Below, piece by piece: positions 10,691 through 21,728 of a stretch of 64,000 bases of DNA. The stretch's first letter is position 1. Every line of letters starts with the position of its first letter. The notes beneath the pieces are model-generated. The model ran no database searches, was not told the origin of the DNA, and saw only the letters and a program-made list of their open reading frames with translations. The translations under genes and the position numbers were made by a program. Source of the DNA: Ahaetulla prasina (taxonomy: Eukaryota > Chordata > Lepidosauria > Squamata > Colubridae); NCBI RefSeq assembly GCF_028640845.1, contig NC_080540.1, positions 158,246,438-158,310,437 on the forward strand, read 5' to 3'.

Positions 10691-12630
10691 GTTCTGAACT
10701 GATAATTTCTGTTCCCATTGGAACAATTCAAATCAATGCATACAGTTTGGAGGAGAAATCTTCTATCCTAAGTTCTTCTATTTATGTGGGTTTTATTAAT
10801 CATGAAATATCTGACTGAAGAAAATCCAGGCTTTAAAAAAAAAATCTCCAAGGAAGAAAAATCTCTAAGGAAGGAATTTAAAATTCATTTGGTTCACTAA
10901 GTAGCTGGTGTCAAAATTTTCCTCATTTCTTAAGTCTGTGTAGGACTCCAAAACAGAAAAATTGTTCTTCATCGTTCTATGGAACTCACTCAAGGATTTC
11001 TAAGGTCAAGTTCATTTCCTATGCAAAGTTATAACTCTTTTCCTGAAAAAGAGTGTGTGTGCCATGCACACCTATGGATGACAGTCAGAGCTAGGTAAAA
11101 GCAATTCAAGTGTGGCAACTTACAAAGCACTGAGCATGTGTTTGTCATGCTCAGGCTTAGGGTAGATGAATTAAAAAAAATATTAATTAAATAAAAGCAG
11201 TGGGTTTGCTCTAAGCAAGGCTGAATCTGGATCCGGTCTCATCTGCAAATGAATTCATGAAAGTTGCATTCTTTAAATATCCTTGAATAGTTCAAGAAAA
11301 TTAAGTCATTGGAGACTGGAGAATGTAAGCTAATCTAAGTGTAAGAGCATCAAAAGCCAAGAGAAAACTTTACTCAATGCAACAATCAGAGCATAAACAA
11401 TATTCCTAAGGGATTAATAATAAATAGGCAAATTAAATTGACTATCATTTTAATGAAGGAAGAAGCAGAACACTAACACTGCAATTGGATGGCATCTTCA
11501 AGGACCACACCCACACTCTCATTTTAGGAAGGCAATTATATGCAAAGTTGCTTTCATAGCATTATACAGTTGCCTGAGATCAGAAGTTGCCCAAATATAA
11601 AATTTGACCAAGAAAAAAGATTGCTAGTGATAAAATAGCAGCAAGTTTCAGGGAGGCCCAACAGGCTTCCTAATAAATCATATGTGGTTGGTGCCAAATG
11701 CCATTAAAGCGAAACTTTCTAGAAAGGTGTATCTTTTGATTTCAAGCATCTATATGTTAACCCTTAAGAATGTAAATCTCTTGCCCTTTTCATTTCTGGA
11801 TACTAGAGATAGTTGGCTGATCTTGGCAGAAAGAAAGAAACGAAGAGGAGAAAATTGTGGTTTTCTCAATATAATTCTCTATCCAAGGACGATTTCTTCT
11901 CTAACTGTATTTTTCCCAGTTCAGTATAATTAATGACGAAGCCACAACTTTACAAATGGCAATTGCATCATGTTTTAAAGCTATGTTTTTAGTATCAGGA
12001 AGTTTAGATATTCAGTATCTAAATAAGGAAATGCGGGCAATTAAAAATACATTTGATGAATTTGATAGCACAGCCTTGCAAGAAAATGAAGAGGCAGTCA
12101 TGCAGTGTAAAAGTAATAAGCTTAGATAATTCGATTTGATTTTTACATAACTATTAAAGAAATGCTGGCATTTATAAAGCATATTTATTTGGGAAGTTCT
12201 CCTGAAAGTATTAGAAAGGTAGTAAACTTATAAAAAGGTAGGAAAACATAGGAAGTTATTAGAGATCAAAAAGAGTTCCATCACCATTTTTATTGTGAAC
12301 TGATTCAAGCATTTTCTTCAAATTTATTCCTGATGGGATAAATATTACCTAAATGGAATTCCTTCCTTGGGAATAAATTCTGTAATTGGGCAGATGGGAG
12401 TTGCATTTACTCAGTGACGGTCATGATCGTTGAAAAAATAAAAGATGAGCTGCTTTCAGCTGCGAGATTTCTCTCTCTCTTAGGCTGACTGGAATTGCAA
12501 TATGACCATGTAACATTTGTAATATTACAGTCACACTGTAATGTAATGAGGAAAGGAAGATGTAGGAAGAGAAGAATTTTACCTGATCAGTTACCTGGGA
12601 AAGTTCAGACAAAAATAGTTCAATACTTTA
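10691..12630. other. Intergenic DNA, no gene seen
   Basis: About 1.9 kb of AT-rich unique-looking sequence. Only short ORFs (11682-11933 and 12421-12612) without similarity that I can recognise. Confidence 0.5.
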
Positions 12631-12633
12631 GGG

Positions 12634-13139
12634 CAGTGGTTCTCAACCTTTATAGTGCTGCGACCCCTTTAATACAATTCCCCATGATGTGGCGACCCCT
12701 TTAATACAATTCCCCACAATGTGGCCACCCCAACCATAAAATTATTTTCGTTTTGAATTTATCGTGCCTGAAGCCGTATTGTCTAGCGATCTGAACTGCT
12801 TGCGATTGCCTTGAGGACGAAGGCATTAAAGTGGAGACTCCTCCCCTATTAAGTTTATCGCGTCTGAAGGCAGATTAGGCTAGCGATTGGGAGTGATTGC
12901 AGCTGGCTTGAGAGGGAGACATCAGCGCAAAGATTTCTCTCTTTTTTAATTCATCACGCCTGAAGCCGAATTCGGCTAGCGATTTGAAGAGCCTGCAGCT
13001 GGCTTGTGGAGTCAACCATTGGAGCGCGATTCTTCGACTCGCAAGTATACTTCCCATATTTCTGATGGTCTTAGGCGACCCCTGGCAAATCGTCATTCGA
13101 CCCCCAACGGGGTCCTGACCCACAGGTTGAGAACCACTG
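12634..13139. mobile_element. SPIN-like hAT MITE, 506 bp, perfect TSD
   Basis: Left end CAGTGGTTCTCAACCTT and right end AGGTTGAGAACCACTG are inverted, and the next bases inside the right end (reverse complement: TGTGGGTCAGGACCCC) resemble the SPIN hAT terminus. The 8-mer ctttaggg is repeated exactly at 12626-12633 and 13140-13147. Inside, a unit containing cgcctgaag(c/g)(c/a)gaattcggctagcgatt recurs about three times. It is non-autonomous. Confidence 0.85.
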
Positions 13140-13147
13140 CTTTAGGG

Positions 13148-14927
13148 TTAGGTGACTGGTTGCAGTATCAGGACTGTGTACTATCTGGCAATTTTGGGAA
13201 TTGCAGACTCAATGGAGGGTGCCAGATTGGGAAGAATGAGTTACGTAGAGCAGAATCATTCCACTTTTAAAATCCTTTCCTGTTTTGTTGCATGAATGAT
13301 CTTCAATTTATTAGAGGAGGTAACTTGTTTAAGTGAATGCTGGGGTGAAGGTTTATCAAAACAACTCTCCAGAAATTTCACTTTGAGCTTTTGGAAGCTG
13401 GAAGAAATGCAGGTTTCTCTTGTTTACCTCCTCAACCTATATAGGACAGGTAGGATGGGGAGACATTGCTAGAACAAAAGTCCAATCAAAGCACAATGTT
13501 CATTCAAAGATCCTGTTTTATCATCATTTGCTGACTTAAGAAGGCTACTGGTTATTACCAAATACTGCAGCTCACTATTGACTTTCATACAACCTGGCGA
13601 TAATATAAGAATAAATTCACAGGTAGAGTCAAAGTCAAAGACCTATATTGTTGGAAGTACTGAAACACCTGTGCTCCTAGTTAATCAAACTGATGGGAGG
13701 ATGGCACCTGCTCAGAAGAAATCTGCATCTGATAAAGTTTTATCATATCTCTTGCTGGGTATCTGTAAAACAACAACAATCTGAGGAGCTCTAGTTTTTA
13801 GCACATCCCTGATTTGAAGTTATTCTAATATAATCCTTTTATAATTATAGGGATAGGTGCTTCTTTACAAAGCGAAAAGGCAAGTTAAGAAAGAAATCAA
13901 ATACCAATACACACACACACACAGGTAGTCCTCATTTAACCGCCATAATTGGGACTGGCGATTGGTCATTAAGTGAAGTGTTGTTAAATAATAACGTGAC
14001 TGTGCTTTTGGCCTTATTTCAGCTTTCTTTGCTTGACATACCTGTGAAAGTCATAAATGTGAGGATATTTTAAAAGGAAGAAAAAGCCCCAACACAAATT
14101 GGTATAAAGTAAAAAAAGAAAAGAAAAAGTAAGAAATCAAAGAGAAAATTAACAATGCAAGAAAAAAAACAAAGGAAAAGAAAAATAGAAAAGAAAAATT
14201 TGATATAAAGAAGTAGCTTCCAACCTTTTTTTACAGCAGTTATTTGTACAATTATAAATTTACCTCTTACTCTTATGGTTACAGTTTAACTCTCTTTTTT
14301 CCTATAATTTATCTTGTCTAATTATCAAACCTAACATCATAAGTTCATTTTTTTGGTTTCACATAAAAAGTTAACAGTTTCCAGTCAACAGTAAGAATAG
14401 ATACTGTCTTTCTTTGTGTGTGCAACTTTCAAAATAATTATTTTTCCTAATGAGCATAATTGGGTAATTTTTATAATAATACAAACAATATAATCCTATA
14501 AAGATCTACCAAGACAAAGCTCCACGAAGTTCCAGGATACATAAGTGTGGCATAGGAGCACAGCTTTATTGTGTTTTGTCATCTGAGGCACTGAACGCAT
14601 CAATTATCACTTCAGCAGTTTTCTTTGTAAACTTTATTACCATTATAAATCTCCATATTCACTTTGTCTGACACCAGCCACTAAGTGTGAGTCTGGGGTG
14701 AAGTTTTATTTGGGAATTTGCCAAATCTCCACACTTGGATTAAAGTTGGAATTTTCAGAACCAGTTCAAGACATCTTATGCCTGAAGCAAAGGATAAGAT
14801 GGTATACGGCATCTGGAAGCTGATTAAAATGGCAGTTGAATGGTACCTTTTGCCATACACAGGTAGAAGGCTTAGGTTAAGAGGTGTGGAACAAATTACC
14901 CAGCTTCCAGAGCTTTCTCCTTCAATG
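13148..14927. other. Intergenic DNA with a MITE fragment
   Basis: Mostly AT-rich unique sequence without a recognisable gene. At 13922-14020 there is a fragment of the CAGGTAGTCC MITE family that is longer at 33792-34165. A (CA)n run is at 13909-13922. The ORF at 13578-13784 (+) is unassigned. Confidence 0.5.
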
Positions 14928-14935
14928 CCTCATAC

Positions 14936-15187
14936 CAGTGGTGAAATCCAAATTTTTTTACTACTGGTTCTGTGGTTTGGCTTGGTGGGCATGGTGTGGC
15001 TTCGTGAGCATGGCAGGGGAAGGATACTGCAAAATCCCCATTCCCTCCCCACTCTGGGGCCAGCCAGAGGTGGTATTTGCCAGTTCTCCAAACTAATAAA
15101 AACTTTCACTGCCGGTTCTCCGAACTGCTCAAAATTTCCGCTATCAGTTCTCCAGAACCTGTCAGAACCTGCTGGATTTCACCCCTG
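14936..15187. mobile_element. hAT MITE (CAGKGGTGAAATCC family), perfect TSD
   Basis: CAGTGGTGAAATCCA and TGGATTTCACCCCTG are inverted termini. cctcatac is duplicated exactly at 14928-14935 and 15188-15195. The interior contains ggttctccgaactgctcaaa and caaaatccccattccc, shared with the copies at 28927, 29387, 38764 and 42061. ORFs running across it (14718-15347) are by-products. Confidence 0.92.
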
Positions 15188-15645
15188 CCTCATACTATCC
15201 CTCCATCTGCCTCATACTATCCCTCCATCTTGGGTAGCTGGTTCCCATTGCCAAAATGATAGGGCCAATTTTGAATATCCTTTCCCAGCCTTTTATGATT
15301 CGGGATCAGGCTGTTTTCAAACCTGTCACGGTTTCAAGTTTATCTGAAAAGGATTCAGTGCAGTCCAGTTCACTGGAAGAGTTCTTGGGGGAGGGGGAAA
15401 TTTCTCTTTCACCCTTGCTTTCATCTCCCCTCCACAACCTATTTAGTCATGTCTATGATGTAAACTGAAGACTTTTTTTGGAAATGGCTGCACTATCTCT
15501 GTTAACTTTGCTAACAGATGAAGAACAAGAGTGATGACTTCCAGAGAAGAAATGGACAAGTACAGTACAATGAAGTGCCAGCAAACAGACAATGAAGAGC
15601 CAGGAAAAGAGATGACTTGAGATCGCCCACAGATGCTCCAGACAG

Positions 15646-15897
15646 TTTTTTTTTTTTGTTTACATTTATACCCCGCCCTTCTCCGAAGACTCAGGGCGGC
15701 TTACAATGTATAAGGCAATAGTCTCATTCTATTTGTATATTTTTTTACAAAGTCAACTTATTGCCCCCCCCAACAATCTGGGTCCTCATTTTACCTACCT
15801 TATAAAGGGTGGAAGGCTGAGTCAACCTTGGGCCGGGCTCGAACCTGCAGTAATTGCAGGCTCTGTGTTGAAGTTGCTCTTCATGAGGAGACAGCAG
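15646..15897 (-). mobile_element. tRNA-derived SINE with L2-like tail
   Basis: Minus strand. Relatives at 37086-37342 and 43535-43800 show a tRNA-like head. In this copy the head is shortened and altered. The 3' end (left on the plus strand) carries the stem-loop ccgcccttctccgaag...gggcgg (15673-15699) followed by a poly-T tract, i.e. a 3' poly-A tail. Confidence 0.75.
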
Positions 15898-15910
15898 TAC
15901 AGTGCTTTCA

Positions 15911-16140
15911 TTGATAGGATAGGACAGGACAGGACAGGACAGGACAGGACAGGACAGGATAGGATAGGATAGGATAGGATAGAATTCTTTATTGTCCAAA
16001 TGTGATTGGACACACAAGGAATTTGTCTTTGGTGTATATGCTCTCAGTGTACATAAGGAGAATAAAATACGTTCATCAAGAATAAAAAGATACAACACTT
16101 AGTGATAGCCAAGGTTACTAATAAGCAATAATCATCTTTC
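15911..16140 (-). mobile_element. Snake CR1-type LINE 3' end fused to (GACAG/GATAG)n
   Basis: About 13 pentamers, first gatag, then gacag, then gatag again (15911-15982), adjoin ttctttattgtccaaatgtg and gacacacaaggaatttgtct, the LINE 3' UTR. On the LINE's own strand the array is its tail. The two pentamer variants show a point change spread within the array. Confidence 0.85.
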
Positions 16141-16442
16141 TGAAAGCGGTCAGTAGCTTTATGGACACTGGGTTTGCATATTACTTTTCTAAACACTTTC
16201 AGAAATTAATTGTCACTGCTTTTCAGATATTAGGAACCTTTGGATTGATAGTAGTGGGCAAATTTCCTTCCACCCTTAATGAAATAAAAATTAAATATAA
16301 TTTTAAGGAATAAACAACACAAGGTTTATTAGTATGTTGATTGTGAAAAGTCCAAATTTGGTGAAAGTCCCTGAAGCCTGCTAGGCTAAAACCCGGGGGG
16401 GGGGGAGGCAAAAAACTGGGGAGGCGCGCGGTGCGTTTTTAA

Positions 16443-16525
16443 AAGAAAGAGAGAGAGAGAAAGAAAGAACGAAAGGAGGGAGGAAGGGAAGGAAGGAAGG
16501 AAGGAAGGAAGGAAGGAAGGAAGGG
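16443..16525. repeat. (GA)n/(GGAA)n microsatellite
   Basis: Purine-only tract of GA and GGAA units. It produces a serine/phenylalanine-rich antisense ORF that is not a gene. Confidence 0.9.
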
Positions 16526-16569
16526 AAGAAAAAGGAGAGGAACGAAGAACTACAAACCTGGCACTAGAC

Positions 16570-16670
16570 GCAGCTTCAGAGGATAATCCAGGGCTGGAAG
16601 GGACCTGGAGGTCATCTAGCCCAACCCTGCTCCAGCAGGACATTGTTATTCCAAGCCACACCCACAGAAC
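16570..16670 (-). mobile_element. CR1 3' end next to a hAT end fragment
   Basis: ggaagggacctggaggtcat and agcccaaccctgctccagca are the CR1 3' UTR on the minus strand. The following ccacacccacagaactgata...atttagatttcacttctgg is the right end of the CAGKGGTGAAATCC hAT family. Both are partial. Confidence 0.65.
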
Positions 16671-16970
16671 TGATAGAAAAGAAATTTAGATTTCACTTCT
16701 GGTACAGATAGATTTGAAATAAGATTTTGAAATCAATTATAAGAAATTTTCCTTAATCTTAAAGAAAAAATGCCGGTGTTTTGAATTCTTTTATAAAACA
16801 TAATAAGATGAGCCTTTGAAGGTTGACACTAGAGGGAACCTGAAGAAACTAATATTACAATTAAAGGAAAAGAACACTTATATTTGACTTACTCCACTAA
16901 ATTTGACTTACTCTACTAAAATGGAGCACAATACTTTAATATTTTATGTATTGAATAATATTTGTGAACA

Positions 16971-17324
16971 ATGGACCCAGAAGCTAATTTTAACCATTAT
17001 AAGCAGACTGTGTTTAAAAGATGCTATGGAAGAGGAACAAGTTTTACCGGACAAGATGAGACTGATCTGAAAGTGGATTTAAAAATAACAGGCTACAAGA
17101 ATGACACAGAAAAAGATGCTGCACTGGATAGACAAATAAAATCAGCTGATGCCTTAATAATTAAAAGGGCTATAAAAATAACAAACCAAAAAAGTGACCT
17201 AGACAACCTTCTCATATTATATATACAAGAGAGTCTTGTTGAACTTTTGAAGAATTTTATGAGAAAGGACAAAGAAAAAGAAATCAAAAGAGATCAAGTT
17301 CTAGGACAGTATTTGAAGGGATAA
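16971..17324 (+). CDS. Unassigned lysine-rich 117-residue ORF
   Basis: The ORF begins at an ATG in an AT-rich context and encodes a charged, Lys/Asp-rich, mostly helical-looking protein with no motif I recognise. It lies just before an L2-like 3' insertion (17348-17660) and then an L1-type 3' UTR (17700-18030), so the ORF could be a remnant of an L1 ORF1 (a half-L1 arrangement without ORF2). I could not confirm this from the residues. It could also be a chance ORF. No promoter or splice evidence was seen. Confidence 0.25.
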   Translation: MDPEANFNHYKQTVFKRCYGRGTSFTGQDETDLKVDLKITGYKNDTEKDAALDRQIKSADALIIKRAIKITNQKSDLDNLLILYIQESLVELLKNFMRKDKEKEIKRDQVLGQYLKG

Positions 17325-17344
17325 AGATCAAAATGGTTAAAAAT

Positions 17345-17347
<3 letters not shown>

Positions 17348-17395
<48 letters not shown>

Positions 17396-17400
17396 GTATT

Positions 17401-17473
<73 letters not shown>
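17348..17473. repeat. (ATT)n microsatellite, about 125 bp
   Basis: Almost pure ATT/TTA array with two G interruptions, directly attached to an L2-like 3' end, suggesting expansion of that LINE's ATT tail (compare 53638-53668). Confidence 0.95.
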
Positions 17474-17474
<1 letters not shown>

Positions 17475-17660
17475 GATTTCTATACCGCCCTTCTCCCGAA
17501 GGACTCAGGGCGGTGTACAGCCAAAATAAAAACAAACAATACAATATACAATTAAAACAAGAATTAAAAAACTTATTACACAATTGGCCTTAGACTTAAA
17601 ACATTTAAAATTCTAAAAACCCATTAAAATTCATAATATAAAGTTAAAAACCAACAAAAT
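17474..17660 (-). mobile_element. L2-like LINE 3' end
   Basis: ataccgcccttctcccgaag followed by gactcagggcggt (17482-17514) is the reverse complement of the terminal stem-loop of the L2-like LINE at 53594-53622. Its ATT tail is the adjoining microsatellite. Confidence 0.8.
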
Positions 17661-17699
17661 TTAAGCCAATATAATGTTGGCTAATTTGATCAAGATTAA

Positions 17700-18030
17700 A
17701 ATAAATACATTATTATGTCTCCTAACCCTTAATGGGCTTTTGTTGACTAGTACTGATGGCGAGACTTTATGGATTTGTTTATAGATAAAGAGATGGGATA
17801 TGGGAAGAAGGAATTATTTATTGTAGTTTAGGAGAAGGTGATAAGTTACTAAAGTTGGTTATACTGAATAAAAATATTTCTTTTCTTTTTCTGTATCACA
17901 TTTTTCCTGTTTTTCTTTATAGTTTTTCTTTTCTGCATTTTTTTTTAGTTTTCTTGGTTAGCATTGGTTTTCACGTTTCTAATTGTCTAACAAAATTAAT
18001 ATATATATATAAATAGAAAAAAGTAGTACA
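17700..18030 (+). mobile_element. L1-type 3' UTR
   Basis: The pattern of a purine-rich stretch, then ttctttttct...tttttctttatagttttt, then an AT-rich end is shared with 32100-32270, 41170-41535 and 47615-47905. I read these as L1 3' ends. The evidence is by similarity among copies only. Confidence 0.5.
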
Positions 18031-18120
18031 GGACCGTGCATATGACATTGCTGAAAAATGAAGAATTTGCTTCATGTTGTTGCATGTTAAATGCTAAATT
18101 ACCCAAGTACTTATCCTATA

Positions 18121-18200
18121 CCCCTTCCTTCCTTCCTTCCTTCCTTCCTTCCTTCCTTCCTTCCTTCCTTCCTTCCTTCCTCCCTCCCTCCCTCCCTCCC
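18121..18200. repeat. (TTCC)n/(TCCC)n microsatellite
   Basis: About 15 ttcc units followed by tccc units. Polypyrimidine on this strand. Confidence 0.95.
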
Positions 18201-18399
18201 TTCCCCTCAGAGCAGATTTAAACCCCTTACTAATTTCAACCCTCTTTTTCAAGATAATGAAAACCAAACAATTATTTTTTTTTAAAAAAAATAATGTTAG
18301 TACTTCTACTGTGCTTGATAAGCCTAATCTTAGGCATCTGGAACAGGTTACAACCACTCCTCCTCCTCCTCCTCCTTTTTTTTTTTTTTGAAAAACATG

Positions 18400-19384
18400 C
18401 TTTCTTTGAAGTGACCTGCTAATCACAAAGCTGGTCCTCTCCCTTCTCCCATTTTTCAGAAGAGATCTCATTTCTTGTATATGACAGTCAATCTGTATTT
18501 TCATCTGCTAGTCAATGTTTATTTCTCTGCACACTTACTCTCCCTCACCATGGTGTAAGCTTCTCAGCCACAGGTTAGACTAGTTGTTCTAGTCTCTGCA
18601 GGAAGGGGTGCCCCTACCTTAGCTATAACGTTACATTGTGAGAGTCATGAGAAATGAAGCTTTGTTCACCTCAGCAGACATCCAATTCAATTGGATGATG
18701 AAAACAGGATAGGTAGAGTTGTGTGGCAGAGGAAGTGGGTTGGAAATACAGAGCAAAAATTTGGGTAGCTTGGGTCTATTGACCGTAACGCTTCTGTAAC
18801 CCACTCTGAAATCATGTCTGTCACTATCTATAACCATTAGTTCTGTTTAACCTTTAAAGTCCTCCCAGTATGAACAGTTATAAATAAATACTGGTATGTA
18901 GTAATATTTTTTTGAAAAGGAATGTCTTCAATGGGAATATACTATGTGACTGCAAAGTGGCCAGCAAAGCAAAATTTGGCCCCTTTGCCTGACTTCCCAT
19001 TTCTCCTTTAAAGTATTCTGCAGAGGTATGAGTAGTTTTTTAAAGTATTCTTCTGCAGGGCAATTGATTTGTGTGTGTGTGTATCTGTGTATAAAGAGTT
19101 ATCAGAAGATTTGCTGTCTTTCTTTACTTGTATTACTCCCGCTGCCATTAAAAAAACTTAACTCTTGTGTTTAGATACTTGAGAATAATGTTGTACCTGT
19201 ATCTCAGTCCAGGGATGGACACAGGCAAAAACATGCTTATAATGGACTCAATTAATCAACATATTTTCATTCAGTTACAACCCACTTAAATCCCTCAAGT
19301 AGTCTGATCTGAAAATGGGGTTCAAGAGTGTTTGTGTTCTTCCCTGCCTTTATTGATTTACACTATCTCAACTTCCCCCCCCCT
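18400..19384. other. Intergenic DNA, no gene seen
   Basis: Unique-looking sequence. The small ORF at 18631-18837 (-) is not recognisable. Confidence 0.45.
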
Positions 19385-19999
19385 TTTTTTTTCAATTTTC
19401 AAATCCACCAGCGTACAATTCTGGGGCTGCTTTTTCAAGTATTTCAAAAATAGCTCGGGTGGACTGGGCCATGTTATCTACTTCCGTTTGTCCAATTTCA
19501 AGGCCAGCAAGTTAAAACTTAACTTTAATAATTTGCCCTTCAGACCACTGTGGATCATTTGCTGCATCATCTTTATCAAACATCTCAATTTTAGGTGGAT
19601 AAAATTGGTAGCCCTCTTCAACACCAGGATTTCTCTTCAAAAAAGAACAAAAAGAGCAATTTTCCTACAAATCTATTCAATCAGAATCATTTCTCAGTGA
19701 GCAGCTATAGATGCTGTTTTGTTGCATTTTCTCACAAAAGCGGTTTTGATGCCAGATTCTTGAAGCAATTTGAACACACAAGATATCGTTGTAATTGAGA
19801 TTGCAGCCTTCCCTTCCATGATGTTCTTTCTAGCTGCATTTCCAGCAGTTATTTGGTCTTTTGATTGCAGAAGAACACATCCTGAGTAATTCAGCAATTC
19901 GTAAACGTCTTCTGTTTTTCCCTCATTTACTTTTTTGCCCAGTTTAAGTTCTGAATGTATCGGAGGCATGGCAGCGAAGGGAGTGGAGGTCCTGGACAC
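19385..19999 (-). pseudogene. PAICS: Processed pseudogene of PAICS (5' part)
   Basis: PAICS is the bifunctional enzyme of purine synthesis (AIR carboxylase plus SAICAR synthetase). On the minus strand from an ATG at 19969, the reading gives [35 protein letters not shown] and EGKAAIS, the N-terminal SAICAR synthetase signature, and then, across stops and frame changes, [30 protein letters not shown] and RAIFEILEK. About 200 codons of several normal exons are contiguous with no introns, so this is a retrocopy. It has an in-frame stop near 19697 and at least two frame changes, and similarity ends near 19385 at a G/C homopolymer run (gggggg on the plus strand shown as cccccc). The C-terminal carboxylase domain is missing. 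Confidence 0.88.
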
Positions 20000-20632
20000 C
20001 TAAATAAAAAGAAAAGAAAAAAGTAGAAAAGCGAAACACAGGTGAAGAGAAGAAAGCGCAGCGTTGATGCCGCCTGCCAGGAAAGGCCCACATACTTTCC
20101 GAGAAGAAGAAGGAGGGAGGGTGGGGGAGACCCAGAATACTCTCAGCATTGCTGAAGAACTAGTGGCTGGGCTGCGTAAGAAGAATGGGAAGGGGAAGGC
20201 GGAAGTATATTTCATTATACCTCATGCAATCCATGCAGTGGGGTCATTACAAATTGGGAGGAGTATTTTAAAACTAATTCCAAACTAATTGTAATCTATA
20301 TCAGATTGGAGAGGGCTCTTACCTGGGCAAGATGCTGTCCGTCAAGTTCCTGGCAACTCCATGCTCCAAGTTTGCCAGCAAAACTTGCATTCCACCCCCA
20401 GGTCCTCCTGGGCTCATGTTTCCTTCTTTTGTGCCATCTTTCAAAGTGCTGACATCTTTTTGGACAAACTTCTGATGCTGGAACCATATGAGCATTCAGT
20501 ATGTTAATGTTTTTGTTCTTTTGAGAGCAGATGTTGAAAAGGGGGACATGGGCAATTAAAATAAGCTTTTACAGAGCATTCCAACTTCTCTATGTGTGTG
20601 TTTTATCATGTTGACTGATATATGATATAGAT
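20000..20632. other. Intergenic DNA, no gene seen
   Basis: Purine-rich segment near 20095-20130 and ordinary sequence beyond. Nothing gene-like recognised. The first part could be 5' UTR of the PAICS retrocopy, which I could not verify. Confidence 0.4.
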
Positions 20633-21492
20633 CAGTGATGGCTAATCTTTTCCGGACTGAGTGTCCAAAGCACGCCCGAACCCCCAAAATGCAATGTGCG
20701 TGCGGCCCCTGCACATGCACCCCACCCCTGTGCATGCAAGTGTAGCCTCCATGCATGTGTGGCCCCCGTGCAGGCTCGGGCAGCCCCACGCAAGTGCCCC
20801 ACTCCCCGCGCATACATGGCAGAGACCCGAAGATTAGTTGGCCGGTGGGAGGCATGTGTGCGCATGTGCAGCAGAGTGTCGTGTCCCACTCCTCCGCTGA
20901 TGGCCGGGTCAGGGAAATCCGAATCAGGCGTACCTCTGCAGCTCTGCCAAAGTCCTAGCAAAGTCCTCAAGGCAGGCAGAAGACCAGAAAGTGACTTCAG
21001 CAAGATATGTTAGACTTTGCCTGACTCAGAGAATGCCAAAAAGCAGATCCTTTATATAGGCCATGGGGTGTGGCTCCATGACTCAGTACTTATCCAGGCC
21101 TGCCTCTCCCTTCCTTCTGACGCCGCCGCCTATCAATTCTTCTGAAGCGAGGGTCACTCCAGTCGGCAGCTGTTGGTAATTGGCCTCCCTCAGGCTCACA
21201 TGCTGTGGGGGAGGGGGAGGGGTCTAGTTGCTCCGTTTGCCTGGCCATGGAGCCAGGGCTGGGGCTGGGAGGTGCCCCCTCCTCCTCAGCCTGTCTGGGC
21301 ATGGAGCCAGGGCTGGGGCCGGGAGGCATACTAGGACATTCCTCAGCGTTCGGAAGGAGATAAGAAGACCCCGGCTGCGGTGAGAGCGGGCAAGACACAA
21401 CACAGAGCTGAACTGGAGCCACAGCTCACGTGCCCCCAGAGAGGGCGCTGCATGCCACCTCTGGCACACCTGCCATAGGTTCGCCATCACGG
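20633..21492. mobile_element. hAT element, 860 bp including a nested LTR, perfect TSD
   Basis: Left end CAGTGATGGCTAATCTTTT and right end gttcgccatcacgg are inverted. atatagat is duplicated exactly at 20625-20632 and 21493-21500. The segment after the nested LTR (agagctgaactggagccacagctcacgtgc, gagagggcgctgcatgccac) is the family's right half. Without the 526-bp LTR and its 5-bp duplication the element would be about 329 bp. Confidence 0.88.
20877..21402 (-). mobile_element. Solo LTR nested in a hAT element (copy 2)
   Basis: Reverse-orientation copy of the LTR at 559-1084, bounded by TGTCGTGTC on the left and GACACAACA on the right, with 5-bp duplication cagag (20872-20876, 21403-21407). The TATA motif is at about 21052-21061 on the minus strand. 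Because it interrupts the hAT element, it inserted later. Confidence 0.85.
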
Positions 21493-21728
21493 ATATAGAT
21501 TATGTAAATCTACCACGTCACCAGCAGTGATGTAAAAGAATTCTGCTCCAAAATCAATTCAGTGGTGAATTAGGCTGTCCCAATCTAACTTTCTTGTCAT
21601 CAAATGAGGTCTATAAATGAAGGAATTATAGAAATTTTCATTAAGTAAAAAAGAGTCGACCAGTGATATTGCATGGAAATCTCAGATACTTCTTTGTTGG
21701 CAATTTTCCACCATACTGTGAATCAGAT

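Noticed and set aside
15905..15985. CRISPR-like array
   Set aside because: Perfect 5-bp tandem repeats without spacers attached to a LINE end in a vertebrate genome.
17344..17583. Poly-asparagine ORF
   Set aside because: Produced by the ATT microsatellite.
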